Positions 1 to 7,225 of a stretch of 64,000 nucleotides of DNA are shown piece after piece (positions within the stretch are counted from its first letter, which is position 1; each line of letters starts with the position of its first letter). The stretch is taken from the NCBI RefSeq assembly GCF_039534165.1, contig NZ_BAAAUX010000020.1:124001-188000 (forward strand). Direction: 5' to 3'. Source of the stretch: Saccharopolyspora_D taberi (GTDB taxonomy: Bacteria > Actinomycetota > Actinomycetes > Mycobacteriales > Pseudonocardiaceae). The notes below the pieces were generated by a model, which was not told the DNA's origin, searched no databases, and was given only the letters and a program-made list of their open reading frames with translations. Made by a program: the position numbers and the translations under genes.

Positions 1-616
1 GGTGCCGGATCGGGTCCAGCCCGACCGCGCGCGCCTGCTCGTACGCGCGCTGGAAGCGGGCCGCCTGCTGGTCGATCGAGGGGTGGTCCAGCTCGTCGGC
101 GCAGGCCAGGTGCGACCACACCGCGACCACCTCGACCTGGCCGTCAGCTCGCAGCTTCGCGGCCTCCTCGACCAGCTCCGGCCACAGGTCGGCGGGGCAG
201 CCGCTGCGGCACAGCCCGGTGTCGATCTTGAGGTGCACCCGCGCCACGACCCCGCGCTCGGCGGCGGTGCCTGCGATCCGGTGCAGCACGGCCTTCGAGG
301 ACGCCGACAGCTCGATGCCGGCGTCCAGCGCGGGCCCGAAGTCGTCGTCCCGGGAGTAGAGCCAGCACAGCAGCGGAGCGTCGATGCCCGCCGCGCGCAG
401 TTGCAGCGCCTCCTGGAGCGAAGCGGCGCCGATGCTGTCGGCGCCCGCCGACAGCGCGGCGCGCGCCACGGCAGGCGCGCCGTGGCCGTAGCCGTCGGAC
501 TTGACGATCACCATCGTCCGCGCGCCGTCGGCCCGCTGCGACAGCACCTCGACGTTGTGGCGGATCGCGCCGAGGTCGATGCGCAGGTCGGCGCGGCGCG
601 CAGGCTGGTCACTCAT
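1..616 (-). CDS. alr: Alanine racemase, N-terminal part (cut by window edge)
   Basis: Converts L-alanine to D-alanine with PLP for peptidoglycan. The gene starts at an ATG at 616 and runs off the left edge, so about 205 codons are visible and the C-terminal beta domain is missing from the window, not from the gene as far as can be seen. The N-terminal TIM barrel begins RIDLGAIRHNVEVL and has the PLP-lysine motif VKSDGYGHG, close to the family's KADAYGHG. The HLKIDTGLCRSG stretch fits the family's conserved (K)xDTGMxRxG region. It lies 54 bp downstream of nnr on the same strand and may be cotranscribed. The usual AlaR second-subunit tyrosine cannot be checked. Confidence 0.93.
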   Translation of the reverse strand, partial: MSDQPARRADLRIDLGAIRHNVEVLSQRADGARTMVIVKSDGYGHGAPAVARAALSAGADSIGAASLQEALQLRAAGIDAPLLCWLYSRDDDFGPALDAGIELSASSKAVLHRIAGTAAERGVVARVHLKIDTGLCRSGCPADLWPELVEEAAKLRADGQVEVVAVWSHLACADELDHPSIDQQAARFQRAYEQARAVGLDPIRH

Positions 617-670
617 GGCATCGACATCGTCGCACACCCGCCGAGCTGCACCGTTTCGGTACCCGGCGGG

Positions 671-2158
671 TTACGCCAGGGCGCGGACGGCGCGGATCGC
701 GTCCGGGACGGACGCGAGCAGCGCCGAGGCGCCGATCGGCGCGCCCGCGCCGTCGTCGCCGGAGGCGGCGAGCTCGGCGGCGAGGGCGTGCACGTGCGCG
801 GCGTAGCCGCAGGCGAGCCAGGGCTCGACGCCGGCGGCGAGCAGGGCGCCGAGCAGGCCGGTGAGGACGTCACCGGAGCCCGCGGTGGCGGGCCAGGCGT
901 GCGGAGCGGCGTTGACCAGCACCCGGCCGTCCGGGGCGGCGACGATCGTGGTGTTGCCCTTGAGCAGGACGAACGCGTCGAAGCGGGCCGCGGCCTCGCG
1001 CGCGGCGGCGACCCGGTCCGGCCCGGGATCCCCGGCGAGCCGGGCGAACTCGCCCGCGTGCGGGGTGAGCACCAGCGGTGCGTCGGGGTCGCGGGCGTCC
1101 CAGATGGTCGGGTCCTCGGCGAGCAGGGTGATCGAGTCCGCGTCCGCGCACACCGGGCGGCCGGAGTCGAGCACGTGCCGCAGGACCTCCCGGCCGCTGC
1201 TGCCGGTCCCGATCCCGGGTCCGACCGCCCACGCCTGGACCCGCCCGGCATCCGGGACCGATCCGGTGGCCACGACCTCCGGCCAGTGCGACCGCACGAC
1301 GTCGGCCGCCGGACCGGCGTAGCGCACCATGCCCGAGGTCGCCTGCACCGCGGCGCCGGAGGCCAGCACCGCCGCCCCGGGGTAGGCCGCCGAACCGGCC
1401 GCGATGCCGACGACGCCCTGGGTGTACTTGTCGTCGGCCGCCACCGGGACGGGCCATGCCGCGCCGATCTCGTCGGCCTCCAGCAGGTGCAGCTCGGGGT
1501 CGTCGAGGTCGAGCCCGATGTCGACCACCTCGACCTCGCCGGAGCGCACCAGCCCGGCCCCGAGCACGTGGCACGGCTTGCGGCCGCCGAAGGTCACGGT
1601 CACGTCCGCGTCGACCGCGGGGCCGTCGACCGCGCCGGTGACCGGGTCGACGCCGCTGGGCAGGTCGACCGCCACGACCGGCACGGCCACCCGCCGCACC
1701 AGCTCGGCGGCCACCGGCCGCAGCGGGCCGCGCCCGGACAGCCCGACGATCCCGTCGACGACGACGTCGGCCCGCTCGACCGCGTCCGCGGCCTCCGCGC
1801 CGATCCCGGCGGTGTCGGCGCTGGGGCCTTCGGCCACCACCGCGCGGCCTCCGGCCCTGCGCAGCGCGGCGAGGCCCGCGGGGTGCGCCTTGTCCGGCAC
1901 GAGCAGCACGGCCGTCACGCCGACGCCGCGCCTGCGCAGGAAGGCCCCGGCCCACAGCGCGTCACCGCCGTTGTTCCCGGCCCCGACCAGCAGCGTCACG
2001 TGCCGGCCTGCGACGACCCCGGTGCAGTCGGCGAGCACGGCGGCGGTGCGCACCGCGACCGCGTAGGCGGCGCGGCGCATCACCTGCGGCTCGGGCACCC
2101 TGGCGAACAGCCGCTGCTCGGCAGCGCGGATCTGGTCCGGTGTCCAAACTCCCAGCAC
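671..2158 (-). CDS. nnr: Bifunctional NAD(P)H-hydrate epimerase / ADP-dependent dehydratase
   Basis: Repairs hydrated NADH and NADPH: an N-terminal YjeF-type epimerase interconverts R and S hydrates, and a C-terminal ribokinase-like dehydratase restores the cofactor. About 495 aa. The epimerase half (roughly 1-210) carries the nucleotide-loop GAGNNGGDAL; the dehydratase half (about 220-495) carries VGPGIGTG and the catalytic-loop sequence TAGSGDVLTG. An open frame extends to 2188, but GTG at 2156-2158 has AAGGAG six bases upstream and gives a start MLGVWTPDQIRAAE that matches family N-termini, so that start is chosen. It sits between glmS and alr, as in related actinobacteria. Confidence 0.94.
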   Translation of the reverse strand: MLGVWTPDQIRAAEQRLFARVPEPQVMRRAAYAVAVRTAAVLADCTGVVAGRHVTLLVGAGNNGGDALWAGAFLRRRGVGVTAVLLVPDKAHPAGLAALRRAGGRAVVAEGPSADTAGIGAEAADAVERADVVVDGIVGLSGRGPLRPVAAELVRRVAVPVVAVDLPSGVDPVTGAVDGPAVDADVTVTFGGRKPCHVLGAGLVRSGEVEVVDIGLDLDDPELHLLEADEIGAAWPVPVAADDKYTQGVVGIAAGSAAYPGAAVLASGAAVQATSGMVRYAGPAADVVRSHWPEVVATGSVPDAGRVQAWAVGPGIGTGSSGREVLRHVLDSGRPVCADADSITLLAEDPTIWDARDPDAPLVLTPHAGEFARLAGDPGPDRVAAAREAAARFDAFVLLKGNTTIVAAPDGRVLVNAAPHAWPATAGSGDVLTGLLGALLAAGVEPWLACGYAAHVHALAAELAASGDDGAGAPIGASALLASVPDAIRAVRALA

Positions 2159-2248
2159 GGCTTCTCCTTGGTCTGCGGTGGTCCTCACCTTGCGTAGTAG
2201 GTCGCTTGGCGGAACCTCAGGCGGCGGTGCCGGTTGCTTTGGTGGGCT

Positions 2249-2266
2249 AAGCGGCTGGCGCCGCTT
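2249..2266 (-). terminator. Stem-loop after glmS
   Basis: Perfect 7-bp stem AAGCGGC/GCCGCTT with a 4-base loop, 18 bases beyond the glmS stop. No T-run follows, so it may be a weak terminator or simple hairpin separating glmS from nnr. Confidence 0.4.
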
Positions 2267-2284
2267 GAGGATGATGGCCGATTT

Positions 2285-4147
2285 TCACTCCACCGTTACG
2301 GACTTGGCCAGGTTCCTTGGCTTGTCCACGTCGTAGCCGCGGGCGCGGGCGATCTCGGCCGCCAGCACCTGCATCGGCACGGTCGACACGAGCGGCTGGA
2401 GCAGCGTCGGCACGGCCGGGATCTCGACGAGCTCGTCGGCGAACGGCCGGACCGTCTCGTCGCCCTCCTCGGCGATGACGATCGTGCGCGCCCCGCGCGC
2501 CTGGATCTCGCGGATGTTGGACAGCATCTTCGAGTGCAGCAGCGCGCGGCCCTTCGCCGACGGCATGACGATCACCACCGGCAGGCCGTCCTCGATCAGC
2601 GCGATCGGGCCGTGCTTGAGCTCACCGGCCGCGAAGCCCTCGGCGTGCATGTACGCGAGCTCCTTGAGCTTGAGCGCGCCCTCCAGCGCCACCGGGTAGC
2701 CGACGTGGCGTCCCAGGAACAGCACCGCCTTGGAGTCCGCGAGCTCCTTGCCCAGCGCCCGCATCTGGCCGACCGTGCCGAGCGTCTTGCGCACCGCGTC
2801 CGGCATCGCCGCCAGCGCGCCGAACTCGCGGGCGACCTCGTCGGAGTACTTCGTGCCGCGCGCCTGCGCCAGGGCCAGCCCGACCAGGTAGTTCGCCGCG
2901 ATCTGGGCCAGGAAGGTCTTGGTCGCCGCGACCCCGATCTCCGGTCCGGCGTGGGTGTAGAGCACCGCGTCGGACTCGCGCGGGATCTGGGCACCGTTGG
3001 TGTTGCAGATCGCCAGCACCCGCGCCCGCTGGGTGCGCGCGTGCCGCACCGCCTCCAGCGTGTCGGCGGTCTCGCCGGACTGCGAGATCGCCACCACCAG
3101 GGTGTCGCGGCCCAGCACCGGGTCGCGGTAGCGGAACTCGCTGGCCAGCTCGACCTCGACCGGGATCCGGCACCAGTGCTCGATGGCGTACTTGGCCAGC
3201 AGCCCGGAGTGGTAGGCGGTGCCGCAGGCGACGACGAAGACCTTGTCGATGTCGCGCAGGTCCTGCTCGGTCAGCCGCTGCTCGTCGAGGACGATGCCGC
3301 CGTCGTGGAAGTGCCCGCGCAGGGTGTTCTCCAGCGCCTCCGGCTGCTCCTCGATCTCCTTGAGCATGAAGTAGTCGTGGCCGCCCTTCTCGGCGGCCGA
3401 CAGGTCCCAGTCGACGGTGAACGGGCGGGCGGGCACGACCTCGCCGGAGAAGTCGGTCACCTCGTAGCCGTCGCGGGTGATCGTGACGACCTGGTCCTGG
3501 CCGAGCTCGACCGCGTCGCGGGTGTGCTCGATGAACGCCGCCACGTCGGAGGCCAGGAACGTCTCGCCCTCGCCGACGCCGACCACCAGCGGCGAGTTGC
3601 GCCGCGCGGCGACGATCCGGTCCGGGTCGTCGGCGTGCGTGACGACCAGGGTGAACGCGCCCTCCAGCCGCCGGACCACCGAGCGCACGCTCGCGGCCAG
3701 GTCACCGGCGGTCTCGCCCTCGGCGTACGCGGCGGCGACCAGGTGCGCCGTCGTCTCGGTGTCGGTGTCGCTGCTCATCTCGACACCGGCGGCCTCCAGC
3801 CCGGCCCGCAGCTCGGCGAAGTTCTCGATGATGCCGTTGTGCACCACCGCGACCCCGCCCGCCGCGTCCCGATGCGGGTGCGCGTTGCGGTCGGTCGGCG
3901 CGCCGTGCGTGGCCCATCTGGTGTGCCCCATGCCCGCGGTGCCCGCGAACCGGGCGCCGTCGACCTCGGCGAGCCTGGCCTCCAGGTTCGCCAGGGCGCC
4001 TGCCTTGCGCTCCACGGCGAGGCCGCCCGCTCCGTCCAGCAGCGCCACGCCAGCCGAGTCGTAGCCGCGGTACTCCAGCCGCCGGAGCCCGTCGAGCACG
4101 ACGCCCAGCGCCTGACGATGTCCTACGTAACCCACGATGCCGCACAC
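2285..4147 (-). CDS. glmS: Glutamine--fructose-6-phosphate aminotransferase (isomerizing)
   Basis: Makes glucosamine-6-phosphate from fructose-6-phosphate and glutamine, the first step of UDP-GlcNAc synthesis. 620 aa, the usual length. The mature N-terminus must be Cys, and GTG at 4145-4147 is followed directly by a Cys codon (CGIVGYVG), so this start is chosen over an upstream one. The class-II glutaminase domain (1-240) has RRLEYRGYDSAG and TRWATHG; two SIS sugar-phosphate domains follow, with SQSGETADT; the C-terminus NLAKSVTVE is the family signature. No Shine-Dalgarno is seen; TACGCT lies about 8 bases before the start, so leaderless expression is possible. glmM is 7 kb away. Confidence 0.97.
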   Translation of the reverse strand: MCGIVGYVGHRQALGVVLDGLRRLEYRGYDSAGVALLDGAGGLAVERKAGALANLEARLAEVDGARFAGTAGMGHTRWATHGAPTDRNAHPHRDAAGGVAVVHNGIIENFAELRAGLEAAGVEMSSDTDTETTAHLVAAAYAEGETAGDLAASVRSVVRRLEGAFTLVVTHADDPDRIVAARRNSPLVVGVGEGETFLASDVAAFIEHTRDAVELGQDQVVTITRDGYEVTDFSGEVVPARPFTVDWDLSAAEKGGHDYFMLKEIEEQPEALENTLRGHFHDGGIVLDEQRLTEQDLRDIDKVFVVACGTAYHSGLLAKYAIEHWCRIPVEVELASEFRYRDPVLGRDTLVVAISQSGETADTLEAVRHARTQRARVLAICNTNGAQIPRESDAVLYTHAGPEIGVAATKTFLAQIAANYLVGLALAQARGTKYSDEVAREFGALAAMPDAVRKTLGTVGQMRALGKELADSKAVLFLGRHVGYPVALEGALKLKELAYMHAEGFAAGELKHGPIALIEDGLPVVIVMPSAKGRALLHSKMLSNIREIQARGARTIVIAEEGDETVRPFADELVEIPAVPTLLQPLVSTVPMQVLAAEIARARGYDVDKPRNLAKSVTVE

Positions 4148-4239
4148 GCGAGGCAGCGTAACCACCGCTAATGGTCCATACCTCGGCAGGACCGGTAGCT
4201 ACCGCGCGAATTCGCCCGAGTCCGCTACCGTTGCTGACC
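4148..4239. promoter_or_regulatory. Divergent promoter region glmS / hydrolase-like gene
   Basis: 92 bp between two divergent starts. On the plus strand TACCGT (4226-4231) lies 8 bases before the ATG at 4240; on the minus strand TACGCT lies about 8 bases before the glmS GTG. Both would place transcription starts at or near the start codons, fitting leaderless transcripts. No clear -35 boxes were found. Confidence 0.35.
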
Positions 4240-5058
4240 ATGGCGCGGACTGCCAAGAAGGCACTCGAAGAACTCTCCCGGCGCGGCCCGCACGACGTGC
4301 TGCACGGCGACCTCTCGCTCGTCGGGCTCCCGGGAATCGTCTGCACCCCCCGCAGCGGCCTCGGCCTGCCCGCGATCGCGTTCGGCCACGGCTGGCTGCA
4401 GCCGCCCCGCCGCTACCTGGGCCTGTTCCGCCACCTCGCGTCCTGGGGCATCGTCGTGGCGGCTCCCGGCACCCAGCGCGGCGTGCTGGCCTCCCACAGC
4501 GCGTTCACCACCGACCTGCGCACGGCGCTCGACGTCTGCGTCAACGTCCGGCTCGGAGAGGGCGAGATCAGCGTCGACGCGAGCAAGCTCGCGGTCGCCG
4601 GGCACGCGATGGGCGGCGGCTGCGCGGTCCTCGCGGCGGCCGAGGACGAGCGGATCCGCGCCGTGGCCACCCTCGCCGTGGCCGAGACCAGGCCGTCGGC
4701 GCTGGACGCCGCGCAGCAGGTGCACGTGCCCGGCCTGCACCTCACCGGCGGCAAGGACCTGCTGACCCCGCCGGTCGCCAACGCCGAACCGATCGCGCGG
4801 GCCTGGGGCGGCCCGGTCCAGCTGCGGACGGTCAAGAAGGCCAGCCACCTGGGCTTCACCGAGGGCAGGCACTGGACCGAGCTCGTGCTGCACGGCAGGT
4901 CCGAGTACGGCACCCAGCGCCTGGCCAAGGCCCTGCTTACCGCGTTCCTGCTGCGCACCCTGACCGGCGACAAGCGCGGCGAAGCCCTGCTCAACGCGGA
5001 CGTTTCGGGCACCGCCATCGACCAGTCGCTCACCCGCGGCGGTCTCGTCCGGGCGTGA
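4240..5058 (+). CDS. Alpha/beta-hydrolase-fold protein with Ser-to-Ala nucleophile elbow
   Basis: 272 aa. The fold is that of dienelactone-hydrolase or chlorophyllase-like proteins: an oxyanion-type AFGHGW early (around residue 48), an elbow at 121-125, and late strands with HLTGGKDLLTPP and a terminal region with ASHLGFTEG that could supply the His. The elbow reads G-H-A-M-G-G, with Ala123 (GCG at 4606-4608) where active enzymes have Ser. It may be a non-hydrolytic member. The ATG at 4240 is preferred to an upstream ATG at 4171 because homology-like sequence begins there and a -10-like TACCGT lies just before it. The gene is divergent from glmS and ends 3 bp from the convergent next gene. 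Confidence 0.7.
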   Translation: MARTAKKALEELSRRGPHDVLHGDLSLVGLPGIVCTPRSGLGLPAIAFGHGWLQPPRRYLGLFRHLASWGIVVAAPGTQRGVLASHSAFTTDLRTALDVCVNVRLGEGEISVDASKLAVAGHAMGGGCAVLAAAEDERIRAVATLAVAETRPSALDAAQQVHVPGLHLTGGKDLLTPPVANAEPIARAWGGPVQLRTVKKASHLGFTEGRHWTELVLHGRSEYGTQRLAKALLTAFLLRTLTGDKRGEALLNADVSGTAIDQSLTRGGLVRA

Positions 5059-5061
5059 CGC

Positions 5062-5715
5062 CTAGCGCGGCGGGAACTGCGGCGGCGGGCCCTGCTCCGG
5101 GAACTGCGGCGGAGGTCCCTGCTGAGGCGGCCCCTGCTGTGGGAACTGCTGAGGCGGGTTCTGCGGCGGGAACTGCTGGCCCTGCGCGAACTGCTGCGGT
5201 CCCGGCTGCGGGAACCCCGGCGGCTGCGGCTGCCACTGCTGCGGCCCCGACGGCGCGGCACCGGCGGGCGTGAGCGCCTTCCCGACCGGCGGCAGGAACG
5301 CCACAACGCACACCGCCACCCAGACCAGCACGTAGAACAGCATCGGGACCGCCACCGCGCCAACACCGCTCGTCAGCATCGCCAGGACGTCCAGCGCCGC
5401 CAGCGCACCCGCACCCGCGACCAGGAACCGGGCCCAGCCGAGCCGCGCCAGCAGCAGCACACCGCCCGCGATGCCCACCAGACCCACCAGGATCGCCAGG
5501 AACTGCATGCCGAAGTAGTAGATCGAGTAGAGCGGCAGGTACCTGACCAGCGCGAAGTTGAAGGTCCATGTCGCCCCGATCAGCAGGTGCAGGAATCCTG
5601 CCACCGCGGCCGCGATCCCCACGGCGAGCAACGGCCCCCGGGAAGCCCTCGCCGGCCCCGGCTGCCAGCCCGCCGGCGGCGGAGCCCAGCCACCCTGCGG
5701 ATATCCCTGCGTCAT
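5062..5715 (-). CDS. Four-helix membrane protein with Pro/Gln-rich C-terminal tail
   Basis: 217 aa, function not recognised. A short Pro/Gly N-terminus (GYPQGGW) is followed by about four hydrophobic segments (roughly 28-48, 65-90, 93-115, 120-145) and a cytosolic-looking tail of about 65 residues made of P, Q, G and F (QQFPQQGPPQQGPP). A good GGAGGA Shine-Dalgarno precedes the ATG at 5715. It is divergent from the next gene, which has the same ingredients in reversed order (tail first), so the two may be a functional pair. Low-complexity tails of this type are common in actinobacterial membrane proteins. Confidence 0.75.
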   Translation of the reverse strand: MTQGYPQGGWAPPPAGWQPGPARASRGPLLAVGIAAAVAGFLHLLIGATWTFNFALVRYLPLYSIYYFGMQFLAILVGLVGIAGGVLLLARLGWARFLVAGAGALAALDVLAMLTSGVGAVAVPMLFYVLVWVAVCVVAFLPPVGKALTPAGAAPSGPQQWQPQPPGFPQPGPQQFAQGQQFPPQNPPQQFPQQGPPQQGPPPQFPEQGPPPQFPPR

Positions 5716-5841
5716 CGGCTCTTCCTCCCCGTCACCGGCACCAGCGCCGAGGATAGGCCAACGATCACCGGCCGAGGTTCACAACGACCAAGTCGACGGG
5801 AACCGTCCGCGCCGCTTGCCGCGTCGGAGAGAATCGGGCCC

Positions 5842-6534
5842 ATGAGCTCGCCGCAGCCGCCGTACGGCCAACAGCCACCGCAGGGTTATCCGCCACCGCA
5901 GCCCGGCCAACCGGGGCAGCCGGGCCAACCAGGGCAGCCGGGATACCTGCAGCAGCCCGGGTTCCAGCAACAGCCTGGGTTCCAGCAGCAGCCCGGGTAC
6001 GCGCCCCAGCCCCCGGCCGGATACCCGCAGCAGCCGCAGCAGTTCGGGCCGCCACCGCAGCAGCCCTACGGCCCGCCGCCCGGCAAGCCGAACCCCGGCC
6101 TGGTGCTGGCGACCGCGATCGTCGACGCCGCGGTCGCGGTGTTCCTGCTGATCGCGGGCGCGATGCTGCTGATGATCGAGTTCGACGACTGGGGCGACAC
6201 GGAGTACCTGCACGTGCCCTCCCAGCTGATCGAGACGACCTCCAAGCTGGCCATGTTCGGCGCCGGCGTGGTGCTCGTCCTCGGTGCCGTGTGGCTGTTC
6301 CGGAAGAAGCCCGCGGGCGTCCGGTTCTCGTGGCTGGGCGGTGCGCTGATGGTGGTCGGCTTCCTGCTGGACTGGATCGGCAGCATCATCTACACGATGG
6401 CGCTGGCCCCGCAGCTCATGTCGGCCGAGCACGTCTTCGACGTGATCCGGGAGATCACGATCTTCATGCTCATCGCGGGTCTGGTCCCGCTGGTGCTGGG
6501 GCTGCTGCCCGCGCTCCGGCGCAGCGTCCGCTGA
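5842..6534 (+). CDS. Four-helix membrane protein with Gln/Pro/Gly-rich N-terminal repeats
   Basis: 230 aa, function not recognised. Residues 1-80 are low complexity: QPG repeated four times, then a QQQPGF-type repeat. Four hydrophobic segments follow (about 86-112, 135-155, 165-190, 205-225) with an acidic loop FDDWGDTEYLH between the first two and a basic C-terminus RRSVR. The ATG at 5842 is chosen because the Pro/Gln-rich tract starts there; an upstream in-frame extension is not protein-like. It is divergent from 5062-5715 and ends in a strong hairpin shared with the convergent gene downstream. Confidence 0.75.
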   Translation: MSSPQPPYGQQPPQGYPPPQPGQPGQPGQPGQPGYLQQPGFQQQPGFQQQPGYAPQPPAGYPQQPQQFGPPPQQPYGPPPGKPNPGLVLATAIVDAAVAVFLLIAGAMLLMIEFDDWGDTEYLHVPSQLIETTSKLAMFGAGVVLVLGAVWLFRKKPAGVRFSWLGGALMVVGFLLDWIGSIIYTMALAPQLMSAEHVFDVIREITIFMLIAGLVPLVLGLLPALRRSVR

Positions 6535-6545
6535 CCTGTGACGTC

Positions 6546-6572
6546 GGGGTGGGGTCCGGCGGACCCCACCCC
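6546..6572. terminator. Bidirectional terminator hairpin
   Basis: Perfect 12-bp stem (GGGGTGGGGTCC and its complement) with a 3-base loop, between convergent genes ending at 6534 and 6578. It can serve both directions; no long T-run, as is usual in this GC range. Confidence 0.8.
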
Positions 6573-6577
6573 TTCGG

Positions 6578-7219
6578 TCACCTCAGCCAGTCCTGGTTCT
6601 CGTAGTCGTCGTCGTCCTCGATCGCCCGCCTGCGCGGCGGTTCCTTCCTGGCCGCGGGCTTGGGCTGCGGAGCGGGCGCCGCGGCCGGGGGCTGCGACTG
6701 CTGCTGGTTGCGGCGGCCGAACCGCCCGGCCTGCACCTGCCAGCGCGAGTCCGGCGCCGGTGCCTGCGGCTCGGGCGCCGGAGCGGGCGCGGGAACCGGC
6801 GGCTGGGACTGCCAGCCCGCGGACCGGCCGTAGCCCGCCGGAGCGGTCGGCTGCGGAGCGGGCTCGGGCGCGGCCGGAGCGGGATCGGCGGGCTTGCTGA
6901 TCGGATAGTTCTCGATCAGGTCGTTGAACTCGGCGGCGACGTCGTCCTGCGGCGTCTCCAGCTCGTCGTCCTCGCCACCGACCTTGATCTCCTCGGCCCC
7001 CCGCTTGGGGTTGGCCGCGGCCTCGCGCTCGGCGATCCGTTCCCGGACCCGCTTCTCGATCTTCTGGACCTTCTCGGTGAAGTCCTTGTTCGCCTCGGCA
7101 GCGCGCTTGTCCGCGTCGAGAGCCGACTGCACGTTCGCCTCGGTCCGGGCCAGCGCGGTGGCCCGGATCTCCTCGAACCGGCGGCGCGCCGCGGCCACCG
7201 CCTCGCTGGTTTCAGCCAT
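6578..7219 (-). CDS. Coiled-coil, Pro/Ala-rich protein of ESX-associated cassette
   Basis: 213 aa, unrecognised. Residues 1-75 are a charged, heptad-like helix (ARRRFEEIRATALART ... KVQKIEKRVRERIAERE) expected to form a coiled coil. A middle acidic segment (EDDELETPQDDV) is followed by a Pro/Ala/Gln linker and a basic then acidic C-terminus ending YENQDWLR. It is the last gene of a three-gene set with the 1006-aa WXG-type protein (7 bp away) and the EspC-like gene, so a role as chaperone or partner of these proteins is inferred only from position. Confidence 0.75.
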   Translation of the reverse strand: MAETSEAVAAARRRFEEIRATALARTEANVQSALDADKRAAEANKDFTEKVQKIEKRVRERIAEREAAANPKRGAEEIKVGGEDDELETPQDDVAAEFNDLIENYPISKPADPAPAAPEPAPQPTAPAGYGRSAGWQSQPPVPAPAPAPEPQAPAPDSRWQVQAGRFGRRNQQQSQPPAAAPAPQPKPAARKEPPRRRAIEDDDDYENQDWLR

Positions 7220-7225
7220 TCACAA

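Noticed and set aside
2..2197. A 731-codon plus-strand frame across alr and nnr
   Set aside because: Antisense shadow of two recognised enzymes.
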